Positions 7,445-16,993 are shown, numbered from the stretch's first letter. The stretch: 64,000 nt of DNA from Chryseobacterium sp. LAM-KRS1 (GCF_013184525.1 NZ_JAAOIZ010000001.1:434001-498000); one strand, 5' to 3'. Notes: generated from the sequence alone by a model not told the origin. A program made the numbers and translations.

Positions 7445-9547
7445 ATGAAGAAGAAGGTGCTTTCTATACTCTCATTATCCATCGTCTTTTGGATGAATGC
7501 ACAGGAAAAAGATTCTCTTAATCAGAAAAAAATTGAAGAAGTTGTTATCACAGGACAGTATATGCAGCAATCGATCAATAAATCGATTTATAAAGTTGAA
7601 GTTATCGATGCTGAACAAATAAAAAATATGGCGGTGACCAACGCTGCTGACGTTCTTAACCAAACACTTAACATACAAATCACTCCAGATACCAATTCCG
7701 GAAATTCAACTGCTAATATCATGGGATTAGGCGGGAGCTATGTCAAAATTTTGATAGATAATATTCCGGTTGTAGGAGATACGGGTTTAGGAAGTAATAT
7801 AGACCTTACGAAGATCAGTTTAAGTAATATTGAGAGGATTGAAGTTGTAAAAGGAAGCATGGGCGTGGAATATGGTAATGGTGCACTGGCAGGCGTTATT
7901 AATATCATCACTAAAAAAAGCAGTCATAAAAAATTAAGCATAAGAGCGGCACTACAGGAGGAAACGGTAAGGGATGGCTATGATTTAAGGAAAAGAGGGA
8001 AAGGCAGACATATTCAGAATGTGAATGTAGGTTACAACTTTAACGATCACTGGTTTACCAATATAAGTTTTAACCATAATCAGTTTATGGGCTATCAGGG
8101 AAATAGTGAAGGATATAAGTATTTCGGACAGGATAATAAACGGGGTTATGAATGGAATCCAAAAGATCAGTATGAAGCAACAGGATTGATCAAGTACACT
8201 AAGAATAAAACTTCAGTTTTCTATAAAATATCTTACTTAAGCGAAAAATTTAATTTTTATAATCCTAAAGTTGACAGAATTTCACTTAATGACGGGCAGG
8301 GTGGTGTAACCTATACAAGTACAGACAGAGAATATAATACAGAGCGTTGGCTTCATCAGTTGAATATTCAGACCAGCCTGGGCCAGATCCGCTACACGGG
8401 AGATTTCTCTTATCAGAATCAGGATCGGAAGTACTTTGATTATGTATATGATATACCCAACAGAGCTAAAGATACCCATTATGATGAAAGATCTTATTAC
8501 AAGACCGATGTATTTTATTCAAGAGGAATGTTCAGTAATTTTCTCGATAACAAGAAATTTGACTTCCAGTTAGGCTACGAATTAGACCATACCAACGGGT
8601 ATGCTGCATTAATTGCAGGGGATTTTGACGGGCAAAATATCAGAAGAAAGATTTTTACCTATGGCAACTTTATTTCTGCAGAGTGGAATGTTTCGGATAA
8701 ATTCTCAGTAAGACCCGGAGCAAGATTATCCCTTAGCAATAAATTTGATAATCAATTCAACTATTCGGTGTCTGCAAGGCTGAAAACATCTGAAAATTCC
8801 AATCTAAGAGGTATTTTCGGAACAGCCAATCGCTATCCTACCTATGATGAAATGTTCACTTATTTCGTTAACGTAAATCACGACATTCAGGGAAATCCTG
8901 ATCTTACTCCTGAAAAAGGATATTCTGTTGGTGCATTCTGGGATCAGGGCTTCACCATAGGAGATGGATGGAAATTCAATTATAATCTGGAAGCTCTGTA
9001 CGTTGATCTGAAAGATAAAATTGAAATGGTTATGATTAAAAGACCGTCCACTTATAAGTACATGAACATAGATACCTACAGAAGCCTTTTGTTTGGCGCC
9101 AATGCCAATATTGTCAAAGACCAGTTTACTTTAGGAGTAAGGACTTCCTTAAATGGTATTTCTGTGTCAAAACAAGATATGGATATTGCCTCCCCAACGG
9201 ACTTTCAGTATAATTTTCAGACAGGAGCTAATGTTTCCTATAAACTAAAAAATGCAGGAACTGCTTTTAATCTTTATTATAAGTATACGGGGCCGTCAAG
9301 GCTGTATGTATTAGAAGGCAATGCATTCCGCTTAGGGAAAAATGATGGATTCCACATGATGGATTTTATTGTAAGCCAGCCATTCTGGAAAAACCAGCTT
9401 GAGCTTTCTGCAGGAGTTAAAAACATTTTTGATGTTACTACCATTAATTCCACTGCAAACGGAGGAAATGCACATACTGCAGGATCTGATCGTTTGAATT
9501 TGTACTATGGAAGAAGCTATTTCGCAAGATTAATGTATCAATTCTAA
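7445..9547 (+). CDS. hmuR: TonB-dependent haem receptor (HmuR-like)
   Basis: About 700 residues: signal peptide ending MNAQ, a TonB-box-like stretch (KIEEVVITGQYMQ), a plug domain (about residues 45-155, ending SMGVEYGNGALAGVINIITKK) and a 22-strand-type beta barrel ending in Phe (ARLMYQF). It imports haem or iron-haem complexes across the outer membrane using TonB energy. The ATG at 7445 is used; a GTG two codons earlier is also in frame. It leads an operon with the HmuY lipoprotein and the HmuTUV transporter. The Fur-like palindromes lie immediately upstream. The substrate call rests on the neighbours, not on barrel residues. Confidence 0.85.
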   Translation: MKKKVLSILSLSIVFWMNAQEKDSLNQKKIEEVVITGQYMQQSINKSIYKVEVIDAEQIKNMAVTNAADVLNQTLNIQITPDTNSGNSTANIMGLGGSYVKILIDNIPVVGDTGLGSNIDLTKISLSNIERIEVVKGSMGVEYGNGALAGVINIITKKSSHKKLSIRAALQEETVRDGYDLRKRGKGRHIQNVNVGYNFNDHWFTNISFNHNQFMGYQGNSEGYKYFGQDNKRGYEWNPKDQYEATGLIKYTKNKTSVFYKISYLSEKFNFYNPKVDRISLNDGQGGVTYTSTDREYNTERWLHQLNIQTSLGQIRYTGDFSYQNQDRKYFDYVYDIPNRAKDTHYDERSYYKTDVFYSRGMFSNFLDNKKFDFQLGYELDHTNGYAALIAGDFDGQNIRRKIFTYGNFISAEWNVSDKFSVRPGARLSLSNKFDNQFNYSVSARLKTSENSNLRGIFGTANRYPTYDEMFTYFVNVNHDIQGNPDLTPEKGYSVGAFWDQGFTIGDGWKFNYNLEALYVDLKDKIEMVMIKRPSTYKYMNIDTYRSLLFGANANIVKDQFTLGVRTSLNGISVSKQDMDIASPTDFQYNFQTGANVSYKLKNAGTAFNLYYKYTGPSRLYVLEGNAFRLGKNDGFHMMDFIVSQPFWKNQLELSAGVKNIFDVTTINSTANGGNAHTAGSDRLNLYYGRSYFARLMYQF

Positions 9548-9559
9548 AAAAAATATATC

Positions 9560-10672
9560 ATGAAGTATTTAAAGATATTTTCATTTCTATTCATTATTGC
9601 TGCTGTACAGTCTTGTCTTTCAGCTGATGAAGATCCTGTTCAGGTTCCCAAGATGGCAGGTTCTGAAGTAAGCGCCGATGTAGGCGGACCCACAGAAGCC
9701 AATCAGGTTTGGATCGACTTAAGTGATGCAAAAAATCATACGATCAATAAAAGGACAGACTGGGATCTTGGATTTTATACAGGAGATGAATATAGGGTAA
9801 TTTTAAATGGGTCGATCGCAATGGCTGTTGCTAAAATTCCTAATACTACAAACATCAATACAGTAAAAGAATCTGATGTAGCCGATCTGAAAGAAAAAGT
9901 TCAGGTAGGTACATTTGATGCTGCTAATATGAAGTATGTGGATAATCCTGATGGTAATTTTTTAAACCAGTCTTCAGCGATAGAGCCTATCAAAGAGAAC
10001 GATGCTGACAATCCTGTTTATTTGGTTAACCTGGGACGAAATTTAGCAGATCCAAACTCTAATATTGCTGCAGGATCTGTTTCATTATCATCCGATCCCA
10101 GAGGATGGAAAAAAATTCAGATTTTAAGAGCTCCTAACGGATATAAACTAAGATATGCCGACATCAATGCAACTACCTACCAGGAGTATATGATAACAAA
10201 AGATACAGAATACAATTTTAATTTCTTCAATCTTAAAACGGGTGCTCCGGCTACAATCCAGCCAAAGAAAAAGAATTGGGATTTAGCCTTTACCACATTT
10301 ACTAATGAAGTTTTTATGGGCCCGGGAAATAGTGCAGGAAGCTATTTTTATGCTGATTTCATAATCACCAATACGGCCAGTGGAGTGAGTGCGTATCAGG
10401 TAACGGCTTCCGGAAACCTGGATCAGGCCTATAACTCATTTAAGTTAAGCAATGTAGATCAGGCGAAGCTTGTATCTACTGATCAAAGAGCAATTGGGGA
10501 TAAATGGAGAACGACTACCGGAACAAGCGAAGTGCCGGGGGCATTCGTGTACGCTGACCGTTTCTTTGTATTAAAAGATGCTGAGGGCTTTTACTTCAAG
10601 CTTAGATTTAATAAAATGAAAGATCCTCAGGGAAATCGGGGGCATGCCAGTTTTGAATTTGAACCTTTATAA
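9560..10672 (+). CDS. hmuY: HmuY family haem-binding lipoprotein
   Basis: A 370-residue lipoprotein with lipobox-type signal MKYLKIFSFLFIIAAVQSC. HmuY family motifs are present: VWIDLSDAK, TDWDLGFYTGDEYRVILNGS and the later NWDLAFTTF. HmuY proteins sit on the cell surface, bind haem and pass it to the TonB receptor encoded immediately upstream. It starts 12 bases after the receptor stop, so it is co-transcribed. It is longer than the Porphyromonas protein (about 215 residues), as is usual in Flavobacteriia. It has no T9SS domain, unlike its relative at 5068. Confidence 0.85.
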   Translation: MKYLKIFSFLFIIAAVQSCLSADEDPVQVPKMAGSEVSADVGGPTEANQVWIDLSDAKNHTINKRTDWDLGFYTGDEYRVILNGSIAMAVAKIPNTTNINTVKESDVADLKEKVQVGTFDAANMKYVDNPDGNFLNQSSAIEPIKENDADNPVYLVNLGRNLADPNSNIAAGSVSLSSDPRGWKKIQILRAPNGYKLRYADINATTYQEYMITKDTEYNFNFFNLKTGAPATIQPKKKNWDLAFTTFTNEVFMGPGNSAGSYFYADFIITNTASGVSAYQVTASGNLDQAYNSFKLSNVDQAKLVSTDQRAIGDKWRTTTGTSEVPGAFVYADRFFVLKDAEGFYFKLRFNKMKDPQGNRGHASFEFEPL

Positions 10673-10693
10673 TAAATCAATAAATAATATATC

Positions 10694-11575
10694 ATGAAAA
10701 AGATAATTTTAGTAGCATCAATCCTTCTAGCAGTAGCTTCCTGCAAAAAAGCCGAAAGCGCAAAACAGGAAAATACAGCAGAAACAAATGCCTCACAAAC
10801 GCCGAAAACAAATAATAAAATTGTGACCTTAAATGGAGGCATCACAGAAATAGTGAGTGCTTTAGGTCATGAAAAAGAAATTGTAGGAACTGATGTTACC
10901 AGTACCTATCCTGAAACTTTAAAAGCAACAGCTAAAGATCTGGGACATGTAAGATCAATGACCATTGAGCCGATTATGGCCGTAAATCCTACATTAATTT
11001 TAGCGTCTGATAAAGATATAAACCCTGAGCTATTAGGAAAAATAAAGTCTTCAGGGATAAAAACTGAAATCTTCAAACAGGAATATTCAGTGGAAGGAAC
11101 TAAAAAATTAATTGAGCAGGTAGCAAAAGCTATTGGCAACACAGATTACCAGAAACTGAATGATAAAATCGATGCGGATCTGAAACAGGTTCAACCGATT
11201 GCTAAAAAACCTAAAGTACTGTTTATTTATGCAAGAGGAAATATGCTGATGGTTTCCGGTACAAAGACACCAATGGATGCTTTGATCGGTCTTGCAGGCG
11301 GACAAAATGCAGTTACGGAATTTGAAGATTTCAAACCGCTGACCCCTGAGGCTGTAGTAAAAGCGAATCCGGATGTGTTATTCTTTTTCTCATCAGGCTT
11401 ACAGGGTGCAGGAGGAAACGAAGGAGCGCTTAAAATGCCAGGTGTTTCTCAAACAAATGCCGGCAAGAATAAAAAGATCATTGCTATGGACGGAGGACTT
11501 GTTTCAGGATTCGGACCAAGATTAGGAGAGGCTGCAGTAGGATTAAATAAGTTATTAATTGAAAACACAAAGTAA
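10694..11575 (+). CDS. hmuT: Haem ABC transporter substrate-binding lipoprotein HmuT
   Basis: A 293-residue class III periplasmic binding protein with lipobox LAVASC (residues 12-17). The fold shows as IVTLNGGITEIVSALG, VGTDVTSTYPE, then the second lobe with PKVLFIYARGN and the long LVSGFGPRLGEAAVGL end. It should carry haem from the outer-membrane receptor to the HmuU permease. The stretch of Lys/Gln/Thr after the lipidated Cys is a flexible linker. The permease gene begins inside its last codons. Confidence 0.88.
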   Translation: MKKIILVASILLAVASCKKAESAKQENTAETNASQTPKTNNKIVTLNGGITEIVSALGHEKEIVGTDVTSTYPETLKATAKDLGHVRSMTIEPIMAVNPTLILASDKDINPELLGKIKSSGIKTEIFKQEYSVEGTKKLIEQVAKAIGNTDYQKLNDKIDADLKQVQPIAKKPKVLFIYARGNMLMVSGTKTPMDALIGLAGGQNAVTEFEDFKPLTPEAVVKANPDVLFFFSSGLQGAGGNEGALKMPGVSQTNAGKNKKIIAMDGGLVSGFGPRLGEAAVGLNKLLIENTK

Positions 11576-12599
11576 ACTATACTTTTATCTATCTATAAGT
11601 ACCATACTGCTTGCTATCATAGCGGTATGGTCGCTTAGTACAGGAGTTTATAATTTTAACGGAGCTTCTCCGTATAAAGTTTTGTGGGAGGTTGTAAAAG
11701 GAAATGGAAATATATCGCCTAGCGATACATACGTGATATGGGATGTCCGTGCTGCGAGAATCGTTATGGCAATCTTAATTGGAAGCATGCTGGCGGTGTC
11801 CGGAACAGGATTGCAAGGACTTTTTAAGAATCCTTTGGCGACTGGGGATCTAATAGGACTTACCTCGGGAGCAACATTACTTGCAGCCATTGCTATTGTT
11901 TTAGGAGGACATTTCAAACAGTATCTTCCTGAGGTAGTACAATTTTCACTGGTGGGTATTTCTGCTTTTATCGGGGCTTTTCTATCCATGATGCTGGTAT
12001 ACAGGATTTCTACCAGCGGAGGTAAAACAAACGTGGTAATGATGTTGCTAACCGGTGTAGCTATTACGGCAATTGGCTTTTCAATTACCGGGTTTCTGAT
12101 CTACATTTCAAAAGATGAACAATTGAGAGATCTTACTTTCTGGAATCTTGGGAGCTTGGCTGCAGCCACCTGGACAAAAAATATTGTTTTAGTTATTGTT
12201 TTGATTATCTCATATATTGTTTTAATCCCAAAAGGAAAAGCATTGAATGCCATGATGTTGGGTGAAAAAGATGCACAGCACTTAGGGATCAATGTAGAAA
12301 AACTTAAAAAAGAAATCATTATTGTCGTAGCATTAATGGTGGGAACTTCGGTGGCATTTTCGGGAACGATTGGTTTTGTAGGTCTTATTGTACCTTATAT
12401 TTTAAGGCTTTTGTTCAAATCGGATTATACTTTTATATTACCGTTGTCTGCTGTTTGCGGAAGTATTTTGCTGTTGACCGGCGATACATTCAGCAGAAGT
12501 ATTGTGGAGCCTTCGGAATTGCCAATCGGTATCCTCACGGCATTAATGGGAGGGCCGATTTTTATAGCCATTTTAATTAAATTTAAAAAATCACTCTAA
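11559..12599 (+). CDS. hmuU: Haem/iron ABC transporter permease HmuU (FecCD family)
   Basis: 346 residues with nine to ten membrane segments, typical for FecCD permeases. Conserved stretches include ARIVMAILIGSMLAVSGTGLQGLFKNPLATGDLIG and TIGFVGLIVPYILR. It forms the inner-membrane channel for haem with HmuV. The only sensible start is a TTG at 11559, which overlaps hmuT by 17 bases; there is no ATG before the first membrane segment. This implies translational coupling to hmuT. Confidence 0.88.
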   Translation: MKTQSKLYFYLSISTILLAIIAVWSLSTGVYNFNGASPYKVLWEVVKGNGNISPSDTYVIWDVRAARIVMAILIGSMLAVSGTGLQGLFKNPLATGDLIGLTSGATLLAAIAIVLGGHFKQYLPEVVQFSLVGISAFIGAFLSMMLVYRISTSGGKTNVVMMLLTGVAITAIGFSITGFLIYISKDEQLRDLTFWNLGSLAAATWTKNIVLVIVLIISYIVLIPKGKALNAMMLGEKDAQHLGINVEKLKKEIIIVVALMVGTSVAFSGTIGFVGLIVPYILRLLFKSDYTFILPLSAVCGSILLLTGDTFSRSIVEPSELPIGILTALMGGPIFIAILIKFKKSL

Positions 12600-13372
12600 T
12601 GATAAAGGCGCATCAGATCAGCTATAAACACAAAGAATTTCATATTCTGGATGGAGTGGACGTATCATTGGAATATGGTGAGTTTTTAGCTATTGTAGGA
12701 CCCAATGGAGCTGGAAAATCAAGTCTATTAAGTGTTCTGGCCAACGAGGTGAAATCCGGAAAGCAAAAAGTTTTGTTTAAAAACAAACCTGTTAACGAGT
12801 GGAATGTAGTTGAGCTTTCCAGGCATAAGGCTAAATTCTCCCAGCACAACAGCAATGATATTCCTTTGGAAGTAAAAGATGTTGTCATGATGGGGCGTTA
12901 TCCCTATTTTGATGCGCAGCCGAGAAAAGAGGATCTGGAAGCCATGAACAATATGATGTATGAAACAGATGTTTTTCATCTGAAAGACCGTGAATACAAT
13001 ACCCTGTCCGGTGGGGAAAAGCAGAGAGTACATCTTTCACGGGTGCTGGCACAACTACAGAATGATATTGCCCACAAACTACTGTTCCTTGATGAACCAC
13101 TCAATAACCTTGATGTTAAACATCAATACAAGGCATTGGAGATCATGAAAAGTTTTACAAAACAAGCAAACAGTGCTGTTGTGGTTTTACATGATTTAAA
13201 TCTGGCGGCTCAATACGCCGATAAGATATTACTCATGAAATCGGGAAGGGTTTCAGCTTATGGAACACCACAGGAAGTTTTTACTGCCGAAAATATAACT
13301 AAGGCATACAACTTTCCCTGTACCATCTGCGAGCATCCTATTACTAATAACCCAATGATCATTTTTGGATAA
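12599..13372 (+). CDS. hmuV: Haem ABC transporter ATP-binding protein HmuV
   Basis: A 257-residue ABC ATPase: Walker A GPNGAGKSS (about residues 34-42), Q-loop FSQHNS, signature LSGGEKQRV (about 138-146), Walker B LLFLDEP (about 159-165) and switch His in VVLHD. It energises haem import through HmuU. Its ATG overlaps the hmuU stop (TAATG). The C-terminal tail carries two Cys (PCTICEHP), which is common in HmuV of this group. Confidence 0.92.
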   Translation: MIKAHQISYKHKEFHILDGVDVSLEYGEFLAIVGPNGAGKSSLLSVLANEVKSGKQKVLFKNKPVNEWNVVELSRHKAKFSQHNSNDIPLEVKDVVMMGRYPYFDAQPRKEDLEAMNNMMYETDVFHLKDREYNTLSGGEKQRVHLSRVLAQLQNDIAHKLLFLDEPLNNLDVKHQYKALEIMKSFTKQANSAVVVLHDLNLAAQYADKILLMKSGRVSAYGTPQEVFTAENITKAYNFPCTICEHPITNNPMIIFG

Positions 13373-13374
13373 CC

Positions 13375-14025
13375 ATGGAAAAAGATGAACTTAAAATACT
13401 CGCTCAAAACTTAGCCAATCCTCAGGGAGAAAAAGGCATTGAGATAGGCGAGATGATGAATGCAACCAATATCAGCATGACTTTGGAAAGCATCAAAACA
13501 CTTTTGATAGAAGATAATGAATCTATCCTTGAAATAGGACACGGAAATGCGGGGCATCTGAAAAATATCCTGAGTAGAGCTCAAAATCTGAAATATACAG
13601 GGATTGACATTTCCGAAACAATGTATAATGAGGCCCGGAAAATGAATAAAGACTTTGAAGGTCAGGCAGATTTTATATTGTACGAGGGACAAAAGCTCCC
13701 TTTTGAAGATAGGGTTTTTGATAAGGTTTTCACTGTTAATACGGTTTATTTCTGGGAAGAGCCGGTGGCATTCCTGAATGAAATTTACAGGGTTTTGAAG
13801 GATGACGGGACTTTCGTACTCACCTTCGGGCAGCGAAGATTCATGGAAACCCTACCGTTTACAGAATACAACTTTACCATGTACAGCAATAATGAAATGG
13901 AAGAACTTATCTCAAGGAGCCATTTCAAAAGAATGAAAATTTCGGAGAAAGAGGAGGATATCCCAAGTAAATCCGGAGCTGAAACCATACATAGAATTTA
14001 TACAGTTTTAACCATAAAAAAATAA
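13375..14025 (+). CDS. Class I SAM-dependent methyltransferase in the haem operon
   Basis: A 216-residue Rossmann methyltransferase: motif I ILEIGHGNAGH (about residues 49-59), motif II YTGIDIS, motif IV DKVFTVNTVYFW and post-motif VLKDDGTFVLTFGQRR. It starts 2 bases after hmuV and ends 5 bases before the hemin-degrading gene, so it is firmly in the haem operon. Similar methyltransferases are found in Flavobacteriia haem loci, but I know of no defined substrate. It could act on a tetrapyrrole or a haem-breakdown product; that is inference from position only. Confidence 0.82.
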   Translation: MEKDELKILAQNLANPQGEKGIEIGEMMNATNISMTLESIKTLLIEDNESILEIGHGNAGHLKNILSRAQNLKYTGIDISETMYNEARKMNKDFEGQADFILYEGQKLPFEDRVFDKVFTVNTVYFWEEPVAFLNEIYRVLKDDGTFVLTFGQRRFMETLPFTEYNFTMYSNNEMEELISRSHFKRMKISEKEEDIPSKSGAETIHRIYTVLTIKK

Positions 14026-14030
14026 ATAAA

Positions 14031-15059
14031 ATGAGCACATTAGTTAACGAATTAAGAGAAAAGTGGGACGCTCTAAAAGAAGAAAATCCACATTTAAGAA
14101 TAAGAAATGCGGCTTTACAGTTAGGTGTAAGCGAAGCTGATTTATTAGTAACTAATATCGGTGAAGGGGTAACCGTTCTGAAACCGGAATTTCAAAATAT
14201 TTTAACTGATGTTGAGCAATTGGGTAAGGTGATGGCTCTTACCCGTAATGACGAATGTGTACACGAGAGAAAAGGAATTTACCAGAACGGTGACTTCAGC
14301 AGCCCTCATGCACAGCTTTTCGTGGGAGAAGATATTGATCTCAGGATCTTCCTGAACTCCTGGAAGTTTGCTTTTGCAGTTGTGGAAGGAGATAAAAAAA
14401 GCCTTCAGTTTTTCGGAAAAGATGGATTAGCTCTTCACAAGATCTACCTGACAAAAGATAGCAACGAAAAGGCTTTTGATGCAATCGTTGAAAAATATAA
14501 GGCCGAAGATCAGAACGGTGTGTTCTCTTTCGAAGCTATTGCTCCGAAACCGGCAGAAAAACCGGATTCTGAAATTGATGCCGAAGCTTTCAAAAAAGCA
14601 TGGGTTGAATTGAAAGATACTCATGATTTTTTCATGATGACAAGAAAATTCGGAGTGAGCAGAACTCAGGCTCTAAGACTGGCTCCGGAAGGTTATGCGA
14701 AGAAAATAGATAATGCTAAAGTGGTAAACGTCATGGAGGATGCTTCCGAGAAGAATGTTCCGATTATGGTTTTCGTTGGAAACAGAGGAATTATTCAGAT
14801 CCATACCGGTCATGTGAAAAAGACGCTTTGGCACCAGCAGTGGTTCAACGTAATGGATCCTGATTTTAACCTGCATCTGGATGTTACCAAGATTGAAGAA
14901 GCGTGGATCGTAAAAAAGCCAACTGAAGACGGTGAAGTAACGGCTATTGAAATTTTCAATAAGGAAGGTGATTTTATCGTTCAGTTTTTTGGAAAAAGAA
15001 AACCTGGAATTCCTGAACTGCAAGAGTGGAAAGACCTTGTAGCAGAATTAGAAAAGTAA
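14031..15059 (+). CDS. hmuS: Hemin-degrading factor (HmuS/ChuS family)
   Basis: A 342-residue protein built of two homologous halves (about 1-170 and 180-340), each with the HemS/ChuX-type fold. Repeat markers are LREKWDALKEENPHLRIRNAALQLGVSEADLL in the first half and FKKAWVELKDTHDFFMMTRKFGVSRTQALRL in the second. The family binds haem in the cytoplasm and either opens the ring to release iron or hands haem on. It is the last gene of the hmu operon and is followed by a terminator. Cytoplasmic, no signal. Confidence 0.9.
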   Translation: MSTLVNELREKWDALKEENPHLRIRNAALQLGVSEADLLVTNIGEGVTVLKPEFQNILTDVEQLGKVMALTRNDECVHERKGIYQNGDFSSPHAQLFVGEDIDLRIFLNSWKFAFAVVEGDKKSLQFFGKDGLALHKIYLTKDSNEKAFDAIVEKYKAEDQNGVFSFEAIAPKPAEKPDSEIDAEAFKKAWVELKDTHDFFMMTRKFGVSRTQALRLAPEGYAKKIDNAKVVNVMEDASEKNVPIMVFVGNRGIIQIHTGHVKKTLWHQQWFNVMDPDFNLHLDVTKIEEAWIVKKPTEDGEVTAIEIFNKEGDFIVQFFGKRKPGIPELQEWKDLVAELEK

Positions 15060-15078
15060 TAGTTAGATGATTTGATTT

Positions 15079-15116
15079 GGACCGTTTTGTTTTTAAGATC
15101 AGAGCGGTCTTTTTTT
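15079..15116 (+). terminator. Intrinsic terminator of the hmu operon
   Basis: GACCG and CGGTC stem (15080-15084 with 15105-15109) followed by a run of seven T. It ends the operon 20 bases after the hemin-degrading gene. Confidence 0.7.
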
Positions 15117-15253
15117 AGGTGTTACATCGCAAAAAGACTAAATTGCAAAAGGATTGAAAGGCAAAAAGATGATAGTAAAAAGGCTCATTTGCGATTAAAT
15201 AGTTCACCGATCTAGCCTTTAAGTCCTTTCACCCTTAACCAAAAATAATTACA

Positions 15254-16126
15254 ATGAAAAATATTTTCGTATCAATATTACTGATTATGTTTTGTGCATT
15301 AAATGCCCAAAATTTCAGAGCTTATCGGTTTTATGATAAAGAAGGAAAAGAAATAGAAACAGAGCGTTTGGTGAAAGAACTTGCCAGTTATGATGTTATT
15401 TTTTTTGGTGAGAATCACAACAGCTCCATCAATCATTGGCTTCAGCTGAAAGTGACCGAAGCATTATACCAGAAGAAAAACGGACAGATTATTTTAGGAG
15501 CGGAAATGTTCGAGAGAGATAATCAAGCTCAGTTAAATGATTATTTAAATGGGAAATTCGATGCCAAAACACTAAAGGACTCTGCACGCTTGTGGAATAA
15601 TTATGCAACGGACTATAAGCCGCTGGTTGACTTTGCTAAAGAAAAAAAGCTAGGTTTCATTGCAACAAATATTCCCAGAAGGTACGCTTCCCAGACGGCA
15701 AAAGAAGGTCTGGAATCTTTGAATAGATTGTCTGCCAAAGAAAAAACATACATTGCCCAGTTGCCTATCAAAGTGAGTTTAGACACACCAGGATATCCTG
15801 AAATGAAAAAAATGATGGGAGACCATGCAGAAGGAACAAAAGTAATGAACTTCATTTCAGCTCAGGCAACCAAAGATGCTACGATGGCAGAATCCATCCT
15901 CAAAAATATCCAGCCCGGTAAAACTTTTATCCATTATAATGGTAATTATCATAGCAAGGAATTCGGTGGAACCTATTGGTATGTTAAACAAAAGAACCCC
16001 AATCTTAAAATGGCGGTGATCTCAGTTTTTGAATCGGACGATCCTGAATTGAAAGTTCCCGGGAAAGACTATATCCCAACAGATTTTAATTTGATTATTC
16101 CAGCCGATATGACGAAAACTTTTTAA
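15254..16126 (+). CDS. ChaN-like haem-binding protein (Cofac_haem_bdg domain)
   Basis: A 290-residue exported protein with signal peptide MKNIFVSILLIMFCALNAQ. The ChaN domain is clear: VIFFGENHNSSINHW near residue 50, then ILGAEMFERDNQAQL and FIHYNGNYHSKEFGGTYWY. ChaN of Campylobacter is an iron-regulated lipoprotein that binds stacked haems. There is no lipobox here, so it is probably periplasmic. It follows the hmu operon after a terminator and about 140 bases of non-coding sequence, so it likely has its own promoter but belongs to the same haem function. Confidence 0.83.
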   Translation: MKNIFVSILLIMFCALNAQNFRAYRFYDKEGKEIETERLVKELASYDVIFFGENHNSSINHWLQLKVTEALYQKKNGQIILGAEMFERDNQAQLNDYLNGKFDAKTLKDSARLWNNYATDYKPLVDFAKEKKLGFIATNIPRRYASQTAKEGLESLNRLSAKEKTYIAQLPIKVSLDTPGYPEMKKMMGDHAEGTKVMNFISAQATKDATMAESILKNIQPGKTFIHYNGNYHSKEFGGTYWYVKQKNPNLKMAVISVFESDDPELKVPGKDYIPTDFNLIIPADMTKTF

Positions 16127-16375
16127 TTTTGAATGTTAAAAAGGTTGTACAATGTAAAAAGTATTCATGTATAATGATTTTGGAGGTCAGCTGAGAAATT
16201 GTATTCTTTTAATAAATGCAGGAGGAATATGTAATTTAATATTACATTAATATAATTATTTAAAAAGATTTCTCATTACACTTTATTTCATTCGAAATGA
16301 CAACAATAAAAAAGGCAGCTTAGATAATCATGAATACATTTTACATCAATACATGAATACATTAATAATTAAAAA
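16127..16375. other. Intergenic region with remnant of a dispersed repeat
   Basis: About 250 bases without a gene. The stretch near 16267-16307 (AGATTTCTCATTACACTTT, then ATTCGAAATGACA) resembles short dispersed intergenic repeats that I recall from Flavobacteriia genomes. Two copies of CATGAATACATT (16329-16340 and 16352-16363) precede the deformylase-like gene and could be a regulator site. No T-run terminator is visible after the ChaN-like gene. Confidence 0.35.
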
Positions 16376-16993
16376 ATGAAAAAATTATCTTTCCTGCTGC
16401 TTTGCTTCGTTAGCCTGGCTAATGCGCAAAAGCTGACCTCAAATGAAATTACAATAATTAATCAGGGAGATATTGGTTCTCCGCTTCCGATTTATCAGAC
16501 AACAAATGCTGATCAGCACAAAACATTACTGAGTATTTCCAGTGAGGCTGATCCTGTTGATCCTAATACGGCGATACTGGTTAAAAGGATGAAGGAATCT
16601 CTTCTTTCTACCGATGGAGGAGTAGGAATAGCAGCTCCGCAGGTGGGTATTAACAGGAAAATAATCTGGGTTCAGCGTTTTGATAAAAAGGATAATCCTT
16701 TAGAGTATTTTATAAATCCTGTGATCATCTGGAGATCCGAGCTTCAAAACCTGGGGCCCGAAGGAGATCTGTCCATTCCTGAATTCAGGGATCAGTTTTA
16801 CAGGAGCAAAGTTATACAACTGGAATATGTTGATTTGAAAGGTCAGAAATACTCTGAGATTGTAGAAGGTTTTACAGCCGTTATTTTTCAGCATGAGATA
16901 GACCACCTTTTTGGAATTTTGATTTCTGATAAAAAAGAAAAAGAAAAAAATGATGCTTATCTGAAAATAGATGCTTTTCAGAAAGTTAAATAA
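16376..16993 (+). CDS. Exported peptide-deformylase-like protein with changed motif 2
   Basis: A 205-residue protein of the peptide deformylase family with an N-terminal signal peptide (MKKLSFLLLCFVSLANAQ), which is unusual because true deformylase acts on nascent chains in the cytoplasm. Motif 1 is GVGIAAPQVG and motif 3 is QHEIDH, both intact. Motif 2, normally EGCLS, reads EGDLS: the metal-binding Cys is Asp. Deformylation of ribosome-bound peptides is therefore unlikely; it may be a periplasmic metal-binding protein or a peptidase with another substrate. It is monocistronic and ends at a strong bidirectional terminator. Confidence 0.85.
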   Translation: MKKLSFLLLCFVSLANAQKLTSNEITIINQGDIGSPLPIYQTTNADQHKTLLSISSEADPVDPNTAILVKRMKESLLSTDGGVGIAAPQVGINRKIIWVQRFDKKDNPLEYFINPVIIWRSELQNLGPEGDLSIPEFRDQFYRSKVIQLEYVDLKGQKYSEIVEGFTAVIFQHEIDHLFGILISDKKEKEKNDAYLKIDAFQKVK

